Positions 8,251 through 17,363 of a stretch of 64,000 nucleotides of DNA are shown in pieces. The position numbers and the translations under genes were made by a program. Every line of letters begins with the position of its first letter. The first letter of the stretch is position 1. The notes under the pieces were generated by a model. The model was not told the origin of the DNA. It worked only from the letters and a program-made list of their open reading frames with translations, and did not search any database. Location of the stretch: positions 124,001 to 188,000 of the forward strand of contig NZ_MCNV01000005.1 in NCBI RefSeq assembly GCF_001718195.1. The letters are read 5' to 3'. This DNA is from Paraburkholderia nodosa (GTDB lineage Bacteria; Pseudomonadota; Gammaproteobacteria; Burkholderiales; Burkholderiaceae).

Positions 8251-9024
8251 TCATCCTGTTTCGTGTTGCGCGTTCAGGCGCACGATGCGTTCATGCTTTG
8301 CGAGCCGCGGGCAGGTGCTGCAGAGTTCGCCGTCGCGGCGGCGATAGTGGTAACAGCAGGTGCGCCGCTCCAGCGCGAGTGCGTTTGCGCCGTCCGTGCG
8401 CGAAAACGGGAAATAGCCTGAGCAGCCTTGCAGGCCGAGCGCTGCGAGCCACTGCCGGCCATGCGCCTCGACCTGTGCGTCGCTCCATTCGGGACGCGCC
8501 TTGCGTGCCGCAAGTAGTGCGGCGAGCACTACGTCGGCTTGCGTGCCGCGCGCTGCTGCCGCATTCAGGCGAATCACCGGCATCAACTCGTCGTGCATTT
8601 GCTCGCAGCACGAGATGATTTCGCGTGCGGCGTGCGCGATCAATGCGTGCGTGTCGCCCTGTGCTGGTTCGTGATCGCGTATGCGGACCTCGCGAGTCCA
8701 GCCCTCGGCAATGGGTTGCGCGATGTCCGCAAGCGAGAGCGACACGCCTGCCGCATGCACTCCGATCACGCTCAAGTTGAGCGGTTGCCAGATCAGGATG
8801 CCCCAGCAGCGCGACGACCAGTAGGGGCCGCCCGCTTCAGGGTAGGTGCGCGACCAGAAGGCAAGGAGCGAATCGAGCGCAGCGCGATTGGCGTCCCCGC
8901 CAGGCGGCGCCGGGCGCGTATGCACGATGCCTTGCGCGGGGCGCGCGGCTACCACGCCCCGCAATCCCGGTACGAGCCGCGCGGCGAGCTGCAGCATGTC
9001 GTCGAGCGCGCGGTTTGCCGCCAT
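8251..9024 (-). CDS. alcD: Siderophore ferric-iron reductase, AlcD/FhuF-like
   Basis: A 257-residue cytoplasmic protein ending in the Cys cluster of FhuF-type reductases: RRTCCYHYRRRDGELCSTCP (CC-x10-C-x2-C) at about residues 222-241, which holds a [2Fe-2S] centre that releases iron from the imported ferric siderophore. The ATG at 9024 lies 2 bp after the stop of alcC, indicating translational coupling; the frame is open further upstream but only over alcC. It occupies the same place as alcD in the alcaligin operon. Confidence 0.75.
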   Translation of the reverse strand: MAANRALDDMLQLAARLVPGLRGVVAARPAQGIVHTRPAPPGGDANRAALDSLLAFWSRTYPEAGGPYWSSRCWGILIWQPLNLSVIGVHAAGVSLSLADIAQPIAEGWTREVRIRDHEPAQGDTHALIAHAAREIISCCEQMHDELMPVIRLNAAAARGTQADVVLAALLAARKARPEWSDAQVEAHGRQWLAALGLQGCSGYFPFSRTDGANALALERRTCCYHYRRRDGELCSTCPRLAKHERIVRLNAQHETG

Positions 9025-9026
9025 GC

Positions 9027-10919
9027 TTATGCCGCGACCGCTTCGGCGCTCATGCCAGTCGCTTGCGCGGCGTCTCGCGGCGCACCGCGCCTGCCCGCCA
9101 GCGGGTTCTGCAGATTGCCCGCCATCTTCAGATTGCCCGCGGGATCGGCGAGATTGACCATCTGCAGGTTGTTGCCGAGTTGCAGACGGTTCAGGCACGA
9201 GTGCAGGAACTCGGGCGCGAAGAGGTCGTATTCGGCGTATTTGCGCGCGAGTTGCGGGTGCTCGTCCTGATAGCGTGCAACGCAGCGCGCCACCGTGTCC
9301 CAGAAGACGTCTTCCGTGCAGCAGCCGTGCTCGACGAGTACCTGATTCATGTAGCGGAAGAAGCCATCGAACACGTCGATGAAGATCGCGAGCAGCTTGA
9401 CGCGCTCGGGCACGTCCACGGCGAGGCGCTTGACGTTTTCCGGAAGCTGCGCATCCTTGTTGAGGATGGCGGATTCTTCCGCAATGTCCTTCATGATCGC
9501 GCGCACGGGCACATGGTTTTCAAGCACGAGGATGAGATTTTCGCCGTGCGGCATGAACACGAGATCGTGTGCGTAGAAGCAATGGACGAGGGGCGCGAGA
9601 TATGCCTCCATGTAGCGCTCGAGCCAGGCTTGCGCCGTGAGCCCCGAAGCCTCGATCAGCGCCGGCAGCAGCGCTGCGCCATGGCGGTCCGTATGCAGCA
9701 GCGCGGCCATGGTCATGAGCCGCTGGCCGTCTCCCGCGAGACTGAGCGGATTCTCGCGCCAGAGCGCCGAAAACATCTTCTTGTAGGGGCTGTCCACCTG
9801 GACGGCCGCTTCGTAATAGCGATTGCGAAAGCCGATGGACGCGACTTCGCGCAGGATGGTGAACCCTTTGCCTTGCAGATACGCGTCGCTCGCCACGAGG
9901 CCTTTGATGAAGTCGTTGATGGCGGGCGTGCCCGACATGTAGTACGGCGAGAGTCCGCGCATGAAGCCCATGTTGAGAATCGAGAGCGACGTCTTCACAT
10001 AGCGTTTCGAACGGTCCGAGAGATTGAAGAACGTGCGGATCGATTGCTGGGCCTGATAACGGTCCGCGCCGAAGCCAAGGCAAACGATGCGGTTGGTCGC
10101 GACATAACTTGCAAACGCGATCGAGAGTTTGTTGAACCACTGCCACGGGTGCGCCGGCATCAACCGATAGTCGGCGAAGTCCACGCCGCGCGCTTCGACG
10201 ATCGAGCGAAAGCGCGCGATGGTCTCCACGCCCAGTTCTTCTGCCATGAGCTGTTCGTAGTCGAGGTCGGCTGAGCTGTGGAACGCGGCGTTCTCCTTGT
10301 GCACGGCGAGCCAGACGATTTGAATCGGCGAGCCTGCCTCGGGCGCGAACGCGCGATAGTCGCCCGCGTCGAAGCCGAGCCTGCCGTTGTTGGCGACGAA
10401 GCCTGGATGGCCCTCGCTCATTGCGGTTTCGATCGACTGGAAATCGGCATCGAGGAGTTCGGCTGTGTCCGGGCCATCTTTCACCGCTTTGTAGGCTGCG
10501 CCATACAGCGTGCTGCTGATTTCATCGAGGTAGATGGGCAGCATCTCCTCCTTGATGCCAAGCCGCGCTTTCACGTCGAGGATGAAGGCGAGGGCGTCGA
10601 GCGGTTGCGGCGCGCCGTCCTGCGAGCACACGATGGTCTCGGGGCGAATGCTCCAGTGGCGCAGTGCGAGCAGGCGCGCGTCGAAGGTGTAGACGCGGGT
10701 ACCGTCGTCGGATTCGAGCGCATAGCGCGCGTAGTGCTCGCCGGGCGCATCGCCCACACGCTGTGGCTCGACGATCAGCTCGTGAGCATACTCGGCAATG
10801 GCCTTGCGCACCAACATGCGGTTCGCGTGCTGCCACACCTTGGGTATGAGGTGGGCGGTAGCCTCATGGGGCGTGAGGAGCACATGTTGCATGGAAGCCT
10901 GGGTTGCGACGTGATTCAT
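9027..10919 (-). CDS. alcC: NIS siderophore synthetase (IucA/IucC family), AlcC-like
   Basis: A 630-residue enzyme of the NRPS-independent siderophore synthetase superfamily, the usual length. Recognisable motifs are GHPGFVANNGRLGF (ATP/carboxylate site, about residues 165-178), the downstream LMPAHPWQW and the catalytic-side segment FMPHGENLILVLEN. In alcaligin-type pathways this ATP-dependent enzyme joins and macrocyclises two N-hydroxy-N-succinyl-diamine units. As the only synthetase here, with a monooxygenase and an acyltransferase, it fits a bis-hydroxamate macrocycle (alcaligin/bisucaberin type). It is 21 bp downstream of alcB. Confidence 0.9.
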   Translation of the reverse strand: MNHVATQASMQHVLLTPHEATAHLIPKVWQHANRMLVRKAIAEYAHELIVEPQRVGDAPGEHYARYALESDDGTRVYTFDARLLALRHWSIRPETIVCSQDGAPQPLDALAFILDVKARLGIKEEMLPIYLDEISSTLYGAAYKAVKDGPDTAELLDADFQSIETAMSEGHPGFVANNGRLGFDAGDYRAFAPEAGSPIQIVWLAVHKENAAFHSSADLDYEQLMAEELGVETIARFRSIVEARGVDFADYRLMPAHPWQWFNKLSIAFASYVATNRIVCLGFGADRYQAQQSIRTFFNLSDRSKRYVKTSLSILNMGFMRGLSPYYMSGTPAINDFIKGLVASDAYLQGKGFTILREVASIGFRNRYYEAAVQVDSPYKKMFSALWRENPLSLAGDGQRLMTMAALLHTDRHGAALLPALIEASGLTAQAWLERYMEAYLAPLVHCFYAHDLVFMPHGENLILVLENHVPVRAIMKDIAEESAILNKDAQLPENVKRLAVDVPERVKLLAIFIDVFDGFFRYMNQVLVEHGCCTEDVFWDTVARCVARYQDEHPQLARKYAEYDLFAPEFLHSCLNRLQLGNNLQMVNLADPAGNLKMAGNLQNPLAGRRGAPRDAAQATGMSAEAVAA

Positions 10920-10940
10920 GTTGCGATGTCCTTATGGAAT

Positions 10941-11540
10941 TTAGTGATCCTGCGTAATGGCGGCGTAAAAAGCGGATCGCGTGCAGAAAGCGAGCGAGGC
11001 GGTCTTCTCGCGAAACGCGACGTCCTTCGTATACACGAAGCCCATCGCGCGATTCAGGGCGTGGATGCGTGCGTTGCGCGCATCCGGCTCGACGACGATG
11101 CGCTGCGCGCCCAGGCGCTCGAACAGGAACGCCATGAGCGTTTCGAATACGTGGCGCGTGTAGCCCGATATGCGCCGGGCCGCGGGGCCGACGAACAGAT
11201 GCATGCCGAGGTCGCCCTCGCACACGTCGTAATGCTCGCCGATCTCTTCGTGAGCCGGGTCGTAGGTTTCGAACAGGAAGGCGGGTACGCCATCCTGCGA
11301 ACCGAGCCAGGCGCGCGCGTGCCCCGAGTCCTCGATAGCCTGATAGAACGCGGCCACCTCCGTCACGCTCTTGTCGCGCATGTTCCAGAACGCGGCGCGT
11401 TCTTCGATGAACCAGCGGTGCAGCGTGGGCGCGTCGCGTTGCGCGTCGAGCGGGCGGATGTGAAAGGCCTCGGGCATGACCATGCGTGCAGCCGGGACAT
11501 GACACAGCGCGATTTCGTCGGCAGCGATTTCAGTTCGCAC
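10941..11540 (-). CDS. alcB: GNAT N-acyltransferase of siderophore biosynthesis, AlcB-like
   Basis: A 200-residue protein of the IucB/AlcB/RhbD acyltransferase family: FHIRPLDAQRDAPTLHRW at the front, a central GDLGMHLFVGP strand and a C-terminal RIVVEPDARNARIHALNR segment that is hallmark for siderophore acyltransferases. It should acylate the N-hydroxylated diamine (with succinyl-CoA in alcaligin and bisucaberin). The GTG start at 11540 has AGGAG nine bases upstream and overlaps the MFS stop by 11 bp. An ATG at 11483 is an alternative. Confidence 0.85.
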   Translation of the reverse strand: MRTEIAADEIALCHVPAARMVMPEAFHIRPLDAQRDAPTLHRWFIEERAAFWNMRDKSVTEVAAFYQAIEDSGHARAWLGSQDGVPAFLFETYDPAHEEIGEHYDVCEGDLGMHLFVGPAARRISGYTRHVFETLMAFLFERLGAQRIVVEPDARNARIHALNRAMGFVYTKDVAFREKTASLAFCTRSAFYAAITQDH

Positions 11541-12753
11541 GGGCGGTGACTCCTGTTTCGGCAATCGGGTTGGAAAGGGCCGAGTCCTGGGCGCGCGGCC
11601 GGGCGAGCAGCCAGACGCTCGCGAGCGCCGTGAAAACGAGGCCCACGGACGCCACGAAGAACGGCGCACGCAAGCCGGCTTCGTCGACGATCGCGCCGGC
11701 CGCGAACGAGGCCAGCAGCACGCCGAGGTTCTGGAAGAAGTTGATGACGCTGTAGTCGGCGGCATACGAGGCGGGCGTGCTCAGTGCGAACATCGTCACG
11801 TCGAGCTTCACGACGATCTGGAACAGCGCGCAGCCGAACATCACGCGGCCCACGACGATCCACAGCGGCGCCTCCACGCCTTGCAGCAGCATGCCGGCGG
11901 TGCACAGCAGCAGGTTCGCGAGCATGTGGTCGGGCACGCGCTTGCCCTGGGTGGCGAGGCGCTTGTTCAGGCGCAGCGCGACGAGCGCGACCATGCCGGG
12001 AATGGCGAACACGAGCCCCGGAACCAGTTCGCCGGGCGCATGAGTGACGGCTTGCCAGTACGACGCCATGAACGGCCGGATGAGATACACGCAGAAGTCG
12101 AACGCGAGCATGAGCAGTGCGAGACGCAGGATCGGCATGCGCGCACCCAGGCCCGCCTTGACCGGTGCTTCGTCGGCAGAGTCCGCAAACCGGCAGCGCC
12201 GCGCAATGCGGTGGGTGCGGATCAGCGCAAGGCTGATCGCCATCTGCACGAAGTCGCCGGCGGCCATCGCGAAGATGCAGTGATGCGCGTCCCAGACCTG
12301 CATGACGAAGCCGCCCGCCACCGCGCCCGCAATCGCGCCGAAGTGCACCACCACCGAGAGCACGCCGATGGTATGCGGATGCGATTCTTTCGCTTCGAGG
12401 CGCATCATGTACGGGTACATCAGCAGATAGCTGCTTTTGCACATGAACATCGCGAGCGAGAGTACCCAGAAGAGCGGCACCGTCGCCGCGAAATAGCTCG
12501 CAACCGAAAGCACGCCCGCGGCGCACTGCGTATAAACGAGCAGATGCATGGCGTCGAGGCGCTTCGCAATGCGCGCCCAGAGCGGCAGCGTGAGCATCAC
12601 GACAATGGAGATGAACGCCACGTAAGCGCCCGCATGCACGGGGCTCGTCACGCCATAGCGCGCGGCGAAGAACTGCGGGTAGAAGGGAATCAGGATCGCA
12701 TCGCTGATGACGGCGAAGGTCGTCATCAGGATGATCGTGCTGCGCAGCTTCAT
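11530..12753 (-). CDS. MFS transporter, probable siderophore exporter
   Basis: A 407-residue major facilitator protein with twelve predicted helices; the loop after helix 2 carries LWARIAKRLDAMH, a variant of the MFS motif A. It lies inside the siderophore operon, overlaps alcA by four bases (ATGA) and overlaps alcB, so its expression is tied to biosynthesis. Its likely role is export of the finished siderophore, as for AlcS in Bordetella, although alcS lies at the end of that operon and may not be orthologous. Confidence 0.8.
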   Translation of the reverse strand: MKLRSTIILMTTFAVISDAILIPFYPQFFAARYGVTSPVHAGAYVAFISIVVMLTLPLWARIAKRLDAMHLLVYTQCAAGVLSVASYFAATVPLFWVLSLAMFMCKSSYLLMYPYMMRLEAKESHPHTIGVLSVVVHFGAIAGAVAGGFVMQVWDAHHCIFAMAAGDFVQMAISLALIRTHRIARRCRFADSADEAPVKAGLGARMPILRLALLMLAFDFCVYLIRPFMASYWQAVTHAPGELVPGLVFAIPGMVALVALRLNKRLATQGKRVPDHMLANLLLCTAGMLLQGVEAPLWIVVGRVMFGCALFQIVVKLDVTMFALSTPASYAADYSVINFFQNLGVLLASFAAGAIVDEAGLRAPFFVASVGLVFTALASVWLLARPRAQDSALSNPIAETGVTARAN

Positions 12754-14105
12754 TGCGCCTCCAGCGGCATCTTCACGAACGCTTCCGTGTCCGGCACCGA
12801 GAAGTCCTGCAGCGCGATGCGCCGCTCGATCTTGTAGTGCTCCACACCGGTCAGCTCGCGCAAAATGCAGGAGTTGCGATAGCAGCTCATGCCGAGGTCG
12901 GGGTTGGTCAGGCCGTGGCTGTAGAGCCCTGCGTTCTGCACGAAGATCTCGCGCCCGCTTACGTCGATTGCATAGTTGCGCGAGAGCCTGTAGCGCCCCT
13001 TGTCGTCCCAGCGGATGCGTGCGCGAATGCCCTCGATGAAGCCGGGCACGTTCTGCCCATAGCCGGTCGCGAAGATCGCGCCGTCCGTCACGTGGGTGTA
13101 TTGCACGCCCTCGTCGCGTTGCACGAAGCGCAGGTGAAAGCGGTCTTCGATACGGTCGTGACGACAGGCGCTCAACTCGGAATTGGTGATGAGGCGCGCG
13201 CTGTTGCAGCCGCGGCTGCGGCGGTCGTCGAGCAGGTCATAAATCTGGTTGATGAGCGAGGCGTTCACGCCTTTGTAGAGACTGTCCTGCTTGGCAATGA
13301 TGTTTTCGCGCACGCCGTCCGGCAGGTTGTAGAAGTAGTCGATATAGTCGGGCGAGATCATTTCCAGCGTGAGCTTCGTATTTTCCATCTGGAAGAAACG
13401 CGGCGAACGCGTGATCCACGTGAGCGTGTAGTCGTGCTCGTCGCTTTCCTTGAGCAGGTCGTAGAAAATCTCGGCTGCACTCTGGCCGCTGCCGATCACG
13501 GCAATCGAGCGCTTTTGCTGCAGCTCGGCTTTGCACGCCACGTAATGCGCGCTATGGATGCAGCGCTCGCGCAGCTCGCCGCAGCACGGCGGCAATTGCG
13601 GCACGGAACCCACGCCGATCACGAGGCGCGCGGCGCGATGCATGAACGGCTGGCCGGTGCGCACGTTCCGCCCGCGCACCAGGTAATGGCCTTGCTGCGC
13701 GTCGTATTCAACGTGCTCCACGCTCGAGCCGAACGCGATGCTCGACAGTTGGCTGATAGCCCATTTGCAGTAGCGGTTATATTCGGCGCGGCTTAGATAA
13801 AAGCGCTCGCGAATGTAATACGCATAGAGCTTGCCTTCCTGCTTGCAGTAGTTGAGGAAGCTGAACTTGCTTTTGGGATCCGCGAGGCTGACGAGATCGG
13901 CGAGAAATGGGTTTTGCAGCGTCGTGTCGTCGATCAGCATGCCCGGGTGCCAGTCGAAGTCCTCGTTGCGTTCGAGGAAGAGGCCGCGCAGATCGCGGAT
14001 CGGATCGGCGAGGCAGGCGAGACTCAGATTGAACGGCCCGAGGCCGATCGCCACGAAGTCGAGCACGGGCGAGGTTGGACCTGGTTTGACATTAGTTGTA
14101 CTCAT
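12750..14105 (-). CDS. alcA: L-lysine/ornithine/putrescine N-monooxygenase, AlcA-like
   Basis: A 451-residue flavin N-hydroxylating monooxygenase: FAD-binding FVAIGLGPFNLSLA near the N-terminus, NADPH-binding AVIGSGQSAAE in the middle and FATGYGQNVP near the C-terminus. It catalyses the first step, N-hydroxylation of a diamine; putrescine is expected from the alcaligin match because no lysine or ornithine decarboxylase is present. The ATG at 14105 is chosen for its AGGTG ribosome site; an ATG at 14138 would add 11 residues. First gene of the operon, with a Fur-box-like sequence about 120 bp upstream. Confidence 0.9.
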   Translation of the reverse strand: MSTTNVKPGPTSPVLDFVAIGLGPFNLSLACLADPIRDLRGLFLERNEDFDWHPGMLIDDTTLQNPFLADLVSLADPKSKFSFLNYCKQEGKLYAYYIRERFYLSRAEYNRYCKWAISQLSSIAFGSSVEHVEYDAQQGHYLVRGRNVRTGQPFMHRAARLVIGVGSVPQLPPCCGELRERCIHSAHYVACKAELQQKRSIAVIGSGQSAAEIFYDLLKESDEHDYTLTWITRSPRFFQMENTKLTLEMISPDYIDYFYNLPDGVRENIIAKQDSLYKGVNASLINQIYDLLDDRRSRGCNSARLITNSELSACRHDRIEDRFHLRFVQRDEGVQYTHVTDGAIFATGYGQNVPGFIEGIRARIRWDDKGRYRLSRNYAIDVSGREIFVQNAGLYSHGLTNPDLGMSCYRNSCILRELTGVEHYKIERRIALQDFSVPDTEAFVKMPLEAQ

Positions 14106-14226
14106 GATTGAACTTTCACCTGGAGCGGAAAGGACCATGTCGGGTTACCTCATCGAAGGACCAAGACGGCGAGAAGGCTAACGAGGCGCAACGCGCAACC
14201 GTTTACGCGGCGCGTGACGCTTCGAT

Positions 14227-14245
14227 GAGAATGAGAGTGATTCGC
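14227..14245. promoter_or_regulatory. Candidate Fur box upstream of the siderophore operon
   Basis: GAGAATGAGAGTGATTCGC matches 13 of 19 positions of the consensus GATAATGATAATCATTATC. It lies in the promoter region of alcA, as expected for an iron-repressed operon. By-eye match only. Confidence 0.5.
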
Positions 14246-14463
14246 GTTTGATGATCATAGGAAAGACGCCGCCCAATGGCAAGAGCGAAACGCACAGCGT
14301 TGAGGATGACGAACTATCGTGTCTGCCCAATACGCATCGAGCCCGGCAGGGGCGATCCGCGGCAAAGTCCGGCTGGGCTGGGGCGGGCGGGGGATCGGCT
14401 TGTTTCGGGAGGCAGCGGGGTTCGCGGTCGCGCCTCCTCATTTTTGGCGTCAAATCACCTGAC

Positions 14464-14488
14464 AAAAACCCTGCGCTTTGCAGGGGTT
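14464..14488 (-). terminator. Intrinsic terminator after the DUF188 gene
   Basis: Read on the minus strand, a hairpin with stem CCCTGC/GCAGGG extended by AA/TT is followed directly by TTTTT. It lies about 90 bp downstream of the DUF188 stop and would stop transcription before it enters the siderophore promoter region. Confidence 0.75.
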
Positions 14489-14578
14489 AGCGGCGCGCAG
14501 GAAATATTTCGGCTCTAATCGCGCGCGATTCGCGTGTGCGGGACCACGACGATCCCAAACGTCTCGCGCCTTCTGCGC

Positions 14579-15046
14579 TCACTCAGTCTTGCGCGGCGGC
14601 GGGCTATGCCGCGCGAGAAATCGATCGAGCTGGCCGGCGAACGCCTTGCTGTCACGCGCGCTGAACGGCGCCGGACCGCCCGTTTCGATGCCTGCATTGC
14701 GCAGTTGATCCATCACGTCGCGCATCGTCAGCCGTTCCTGAATGTTTTCGCGCGTAAACCAGTTGCCGCGCGGATCGAGCGCTTGCGCGTTCTTTTCGAG
14801 CACCGCTGCGGCAAGCGGTATGTCGGCGGTAATCACGAGGTCGCCCGCCTCGACCAGTTCGACGATACGGGCGTCAGCCGCGTCGAAACCCGCCGGCACC
14901 TGAATCGACTTGATAAAGGGCGACGGCGGTGTGCGCAGATATTGGTTTGCCACCAGCGTCACCAGGACTTCGGCACGCCGCGCGGCCCGAAACAACATGT
15001 CCTTGATGACGGCGGGGCAGGCGTCAGCGTCGACCAGCACTTGCAT
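14579..15046 (-). CDS. YaiI/YqxD family (DUF188) protein
   Basis: A 155-residue protein beginning [20 protein letters not shown], the characteristic start of the DUF188 family with its conserved DADACP. The central [11 protein letters not shown] and later [10 protein letters not shown] complete the family signature. DUF188 proteins are PIN-like-fold proteins of unknown cellular role. The ATG at 15046 gives the normal family length; upstream in-frame sequence is not family-like. Single gene ending at a clear intrinsic terminator. Confidence 0.9.
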   Translation of the reverse strand: MQVLVDADACPAVIKDMLFRAARRAEVLVTLVANQYLRTPPSPFIKSIQVPAGFDAADARIVELVEAGDLVITADIPLAAAVLEKNAQALDPRGNWFTRENIQERLTMRDVMDQLRNAGIETGGPAPFSARDSKAFAGQLDRFLARHSPPPRKTE

Positions 15047-15243
15047 GTAGGGAATCCCGGCACAGTAAAGCGCGATCATATCGCAATGCCGGCGATGCGC
15101 CGTGCATTGCCCGACGTTTCCTGTCGTTTCCTGTCGCATTCCGAATGCACCGCGTTTTCCTTGCATTTGCCTGCATACCTGCCAACATTGATTTCGCAAT
15201 GGAGCCGGATACGCCGACCTGACACTGCGAAGACGGAGCGGAT

Positions 15244-16707
15244 ATGAGCGACGCCACCCACGGGTTCGATGCCGCTGGGGAACACAGGGAGACAAACGGG
15301 CTGCGACTGGGTGCGCTCGTTGCCCTCGTCGTGGGCTCGATGATCGGCGGCGGCATCTTTTCGTTGCCGCAGAATATGGCCGCTTCCGCGGGTGTGGGCG
15401 CCGTACTGATTGGCTGGGTCATTACGGCCTTCGGCATGCTGGCCCTCGCGCTCGTATTTCAGACACTCGCCAACCGCAAGCCGAATCTCGATGGCGGCGT
15501 CTACGCATACGCCAAGGCCGGATTCGGCAATTACATGGGCTTCGCCTCGGCCTGGGGCTACTGGATCAGCGCATGGCTCGGCAACGTCGGGTACTACGTG
15601 CTGTTATTCAGTACGCTCGGGTATTTCTTCCCTGTATTCGGCGAAGGCAATACGTTACCCGCAATCGCCTGCTCCTCGGTGCTGCTGTGGAGCGTGCATT
15701 TTCTGGTGCTGCGGGGCATCAAGGAAGCGAGTTTCATCAATCAGTTCACGACGATTGCGAAGATCGTTCCACTCGTCCTGTTCATTCTCATCTGCCTCCT
15801 CGCGTTTCGGCTGGATGTCTTCTCGGCCGATATCTGGGCGCGCTCGAATCCGGCGCTGGGCGGTGTGCTGGATCAGGTCCGAAACATGATGCTCGTCACG
15901 GTCTGGGTGTTCGTCGGCATCGAGGGGGCGACCGTTTTCTCGGCACGTGCCGCGGATCGCAAGAGCGTCGGCAAGGCCACGGTGATCGGATTTTTCGTCG
16001 TGCTTCTCGTGCTGGTGCTCGTCAATGTGCTGGCGCTCGGCATCATGACGCAGCGTCAACTCGCGGGACTGAAGAATCCCTCGATGGCAGGCGTGCTTGA
16101 ACACGTTATCGGACATTGGGGCGTGGTGCTGGTGAGCGTGGGGCTGGCCATTTCGTTGGCCGGCGCGCTGCTTTCGTGGGTCATGCTGTGTGCGGAGATT
16201 CTGTTCTCGGCCGCGCGCGACCGCACGATGCCCGCGTTCCTGCGCAAGGAAAACGCGAGACAGGTGCCGGCCAACGCGTTATGGCTGACCAACGGCATGG
16301 TGCAGCTGTTTCTGCTCATCACGCTGGTGTCGAAGGGCACGTATCTCTCGCTCATCTATCTCGCCACCTCGATGATTCTCGTGCCTTACTTCTGGTCGGC
16401 GACGTACGCGCTGCTGCTTGCCATTCGCGGCGAGACTTACGAGTTGTCGCAACCGGAACGCCGCAGGGATTTGGTGATTGCTGCGGTTTCCGTGCTCTAC
16501 GCTGTCTGGCTGCTTTATGCGGGCGGCGTGAAATACCTTCTCCTTTCGTCGCTGCTTTATGCGCCGAGCGTCGTCTTGTTCGCCAAGGCGCGGCGCGAGG
16601 CCGGGGAGAACGTATTTACGCATCTGGAGAAATTCGTATTCGCGGCCGTGCTCGTTGCCGCGATCGTGGCAGGCTACGGCTTGTATCGCGGGCTGCTGAA
16701 CCTTTGA
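15244..16707 (+). CDS. APC-family basic amino acid/polyamine antiporter (ArcD-like)
   Basis: A 487-residue membrane protein with twelve or more predicted helices. The first carries [15 protein letters not shown], the hallmark glycine-rich unwound helix of APC antiporters, and the protein resembles arginine:ornithine (ArcD-like) exchangers, including the [14 protein letters not shown] segment. The ATG at 15244 has GGAG upstream. It lies alone between the DUF188 gene (divergent) and the cupin gene (convergent). Its proximity to a siderophore operon that would consume putrescine is suggestive only. Confidence 0.85.
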   Translation: MSDATHGFDAAGEHRETNGLRLGALVALVVGSMIGGGIFSLPQNMAASAGVGAVLIGWVITAFGMLALALVFQTLANRKPNLDGGVYAYAKAGFGNYMGFASAWGYWISAWLGNVGYYVLLFSTLGYFFPVFGEGNTLPAIACSSVLLWSVHFLVLRGIKEASFINQFTTIAKIVPLVLFILICLLAFRLDVFSADIWARSNPALGGVLDQVRNMMLVTVWVFVGIEGATVFSARAADRKSVGKATVIGFFVVLLVLVLVNVLALGIMTQRQLAGLKNPSMAGVLEHVIGHWGVVLVSVGLAISLAGALLSWVMLCAEILFSAARDRTMPAFLRKENARQVPANALWLTNGMVQLFLLITLVSKGTYLSLIYLATSMILVPYFWSATYALLLAIRGETYELSQPERRRDLVIAAVSVLYAVWLLYAGGVKYLLLSSLLYAPSVVLFAKARREAGENVFTHLEKFVFAAVLVAAIVAGYGLYRGLLNL

Positions 16708-16735
16708 TTGGGCCGCCGATAGTCGAAAGGGACGC

Positions 16736-17326
16736 TTATACCAGCAGACACCATAGCGCGAGGAGCGGAGTGGCGCCCGAGCGCATGGCGTGCAGGCTGT
16801 TGGGCGGATTGCGGAGGCCACCGCCGATGCCTGGATCGAACCAGTCGCCGTCACGCTGGCGAAATTCCCCGGCACTGAGGAGCACATAGGCTTCCTCAGG
16901 GGGATGTCGATGATCGGGGTATCGCGTGTTCGGCGCGAGCAGCGAAAACCCTAGCTGCACGTCGTATCGGCTTTCCATGCCGCCGGGACCGCAAATCATG
17001 CCGTTCACGTGCTTCTCGACATAGTCCTTGCTTCCGTTCGATCCGGACGTTCGCCGCTGCCAGCCGATAGCGGGTTCGAGCGTTTTGATGGCGCGGGCCG
17101 TATCGCCGAGACTGCTTGTTTCGTCAAGCAACGGCCTCAGTGCCGAATCGAGGAGGTCGCAGGCGGGATAGCGTGCGAGGTTGCGCTTGCCGTCGTCCGA
17201 TGGCTGTTCGAGTCGCTCGAATACTTTCATGGCCATCTGGCGGCCAGCCTCCGGCAGCGCTGGCGCCTGAAACAGCGCTCGGGCTACGCGAATGAAATGC
17301 TCGAGGTTCTCATGTCGTTGATACAT
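16736..17326 (-). CDS. Cupin protein of the DMSP-lyase-like family (DddQ/DddL/DddK type)
   Basis: A 196-residue protein whose C-terminal half is a single cupin: motif 1 in RYPDHRHPPEEAYVLLSAGE (His, His, Glu, Tyr metal and catalytic positions) and motif 2 in RNPPNSLHAMRSGATPLLAL. The order H-x-H-x4-E-x-Y is that of the cupin DMSP lyases, which split dimethylsulfoniopropionate into acrylate and dimethyl sulfide with a bound metal. The N-terminal about 100 residues are helical, also as in DddQ. Many relatives have other, unknown substrates, so the activity is uncertain. It sits next to a LysR gene and betaine catabolic genes. ATG at 17326. Confidence 0.7.
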   Translation of the reverse strand: MYQRHENLEHFIRVARALFQAPALPEAGRQMAMKVFERLEQPSDDGKRNLARYPACDLLDSALRPLLDETSSLGDTARAIKTLEPAIGWQRRTSGSNGSKDYVEKHVNGMICGPGGMESRYDVQLGFSLLAPNTRYPDHRHPPEEAYVLLSAGEFRQRDGDWFDPGIGGGLRNPPNSLHAMRSGATPLLALWCLLV

Positions 17327-17363
17327 GGGGGCTCCGGTAATTGTGTTGATAGGACTCCTGCAG

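Noticed and set aside
9015..11549. Two long plus-strand open frames (419 and 423 codons) opposite alcC and alcB
   Set aside because: Arg/His/Glu-rich shadow translations of the high-GC minus-strand siderophore genes; the minus-strand frames have clear families.
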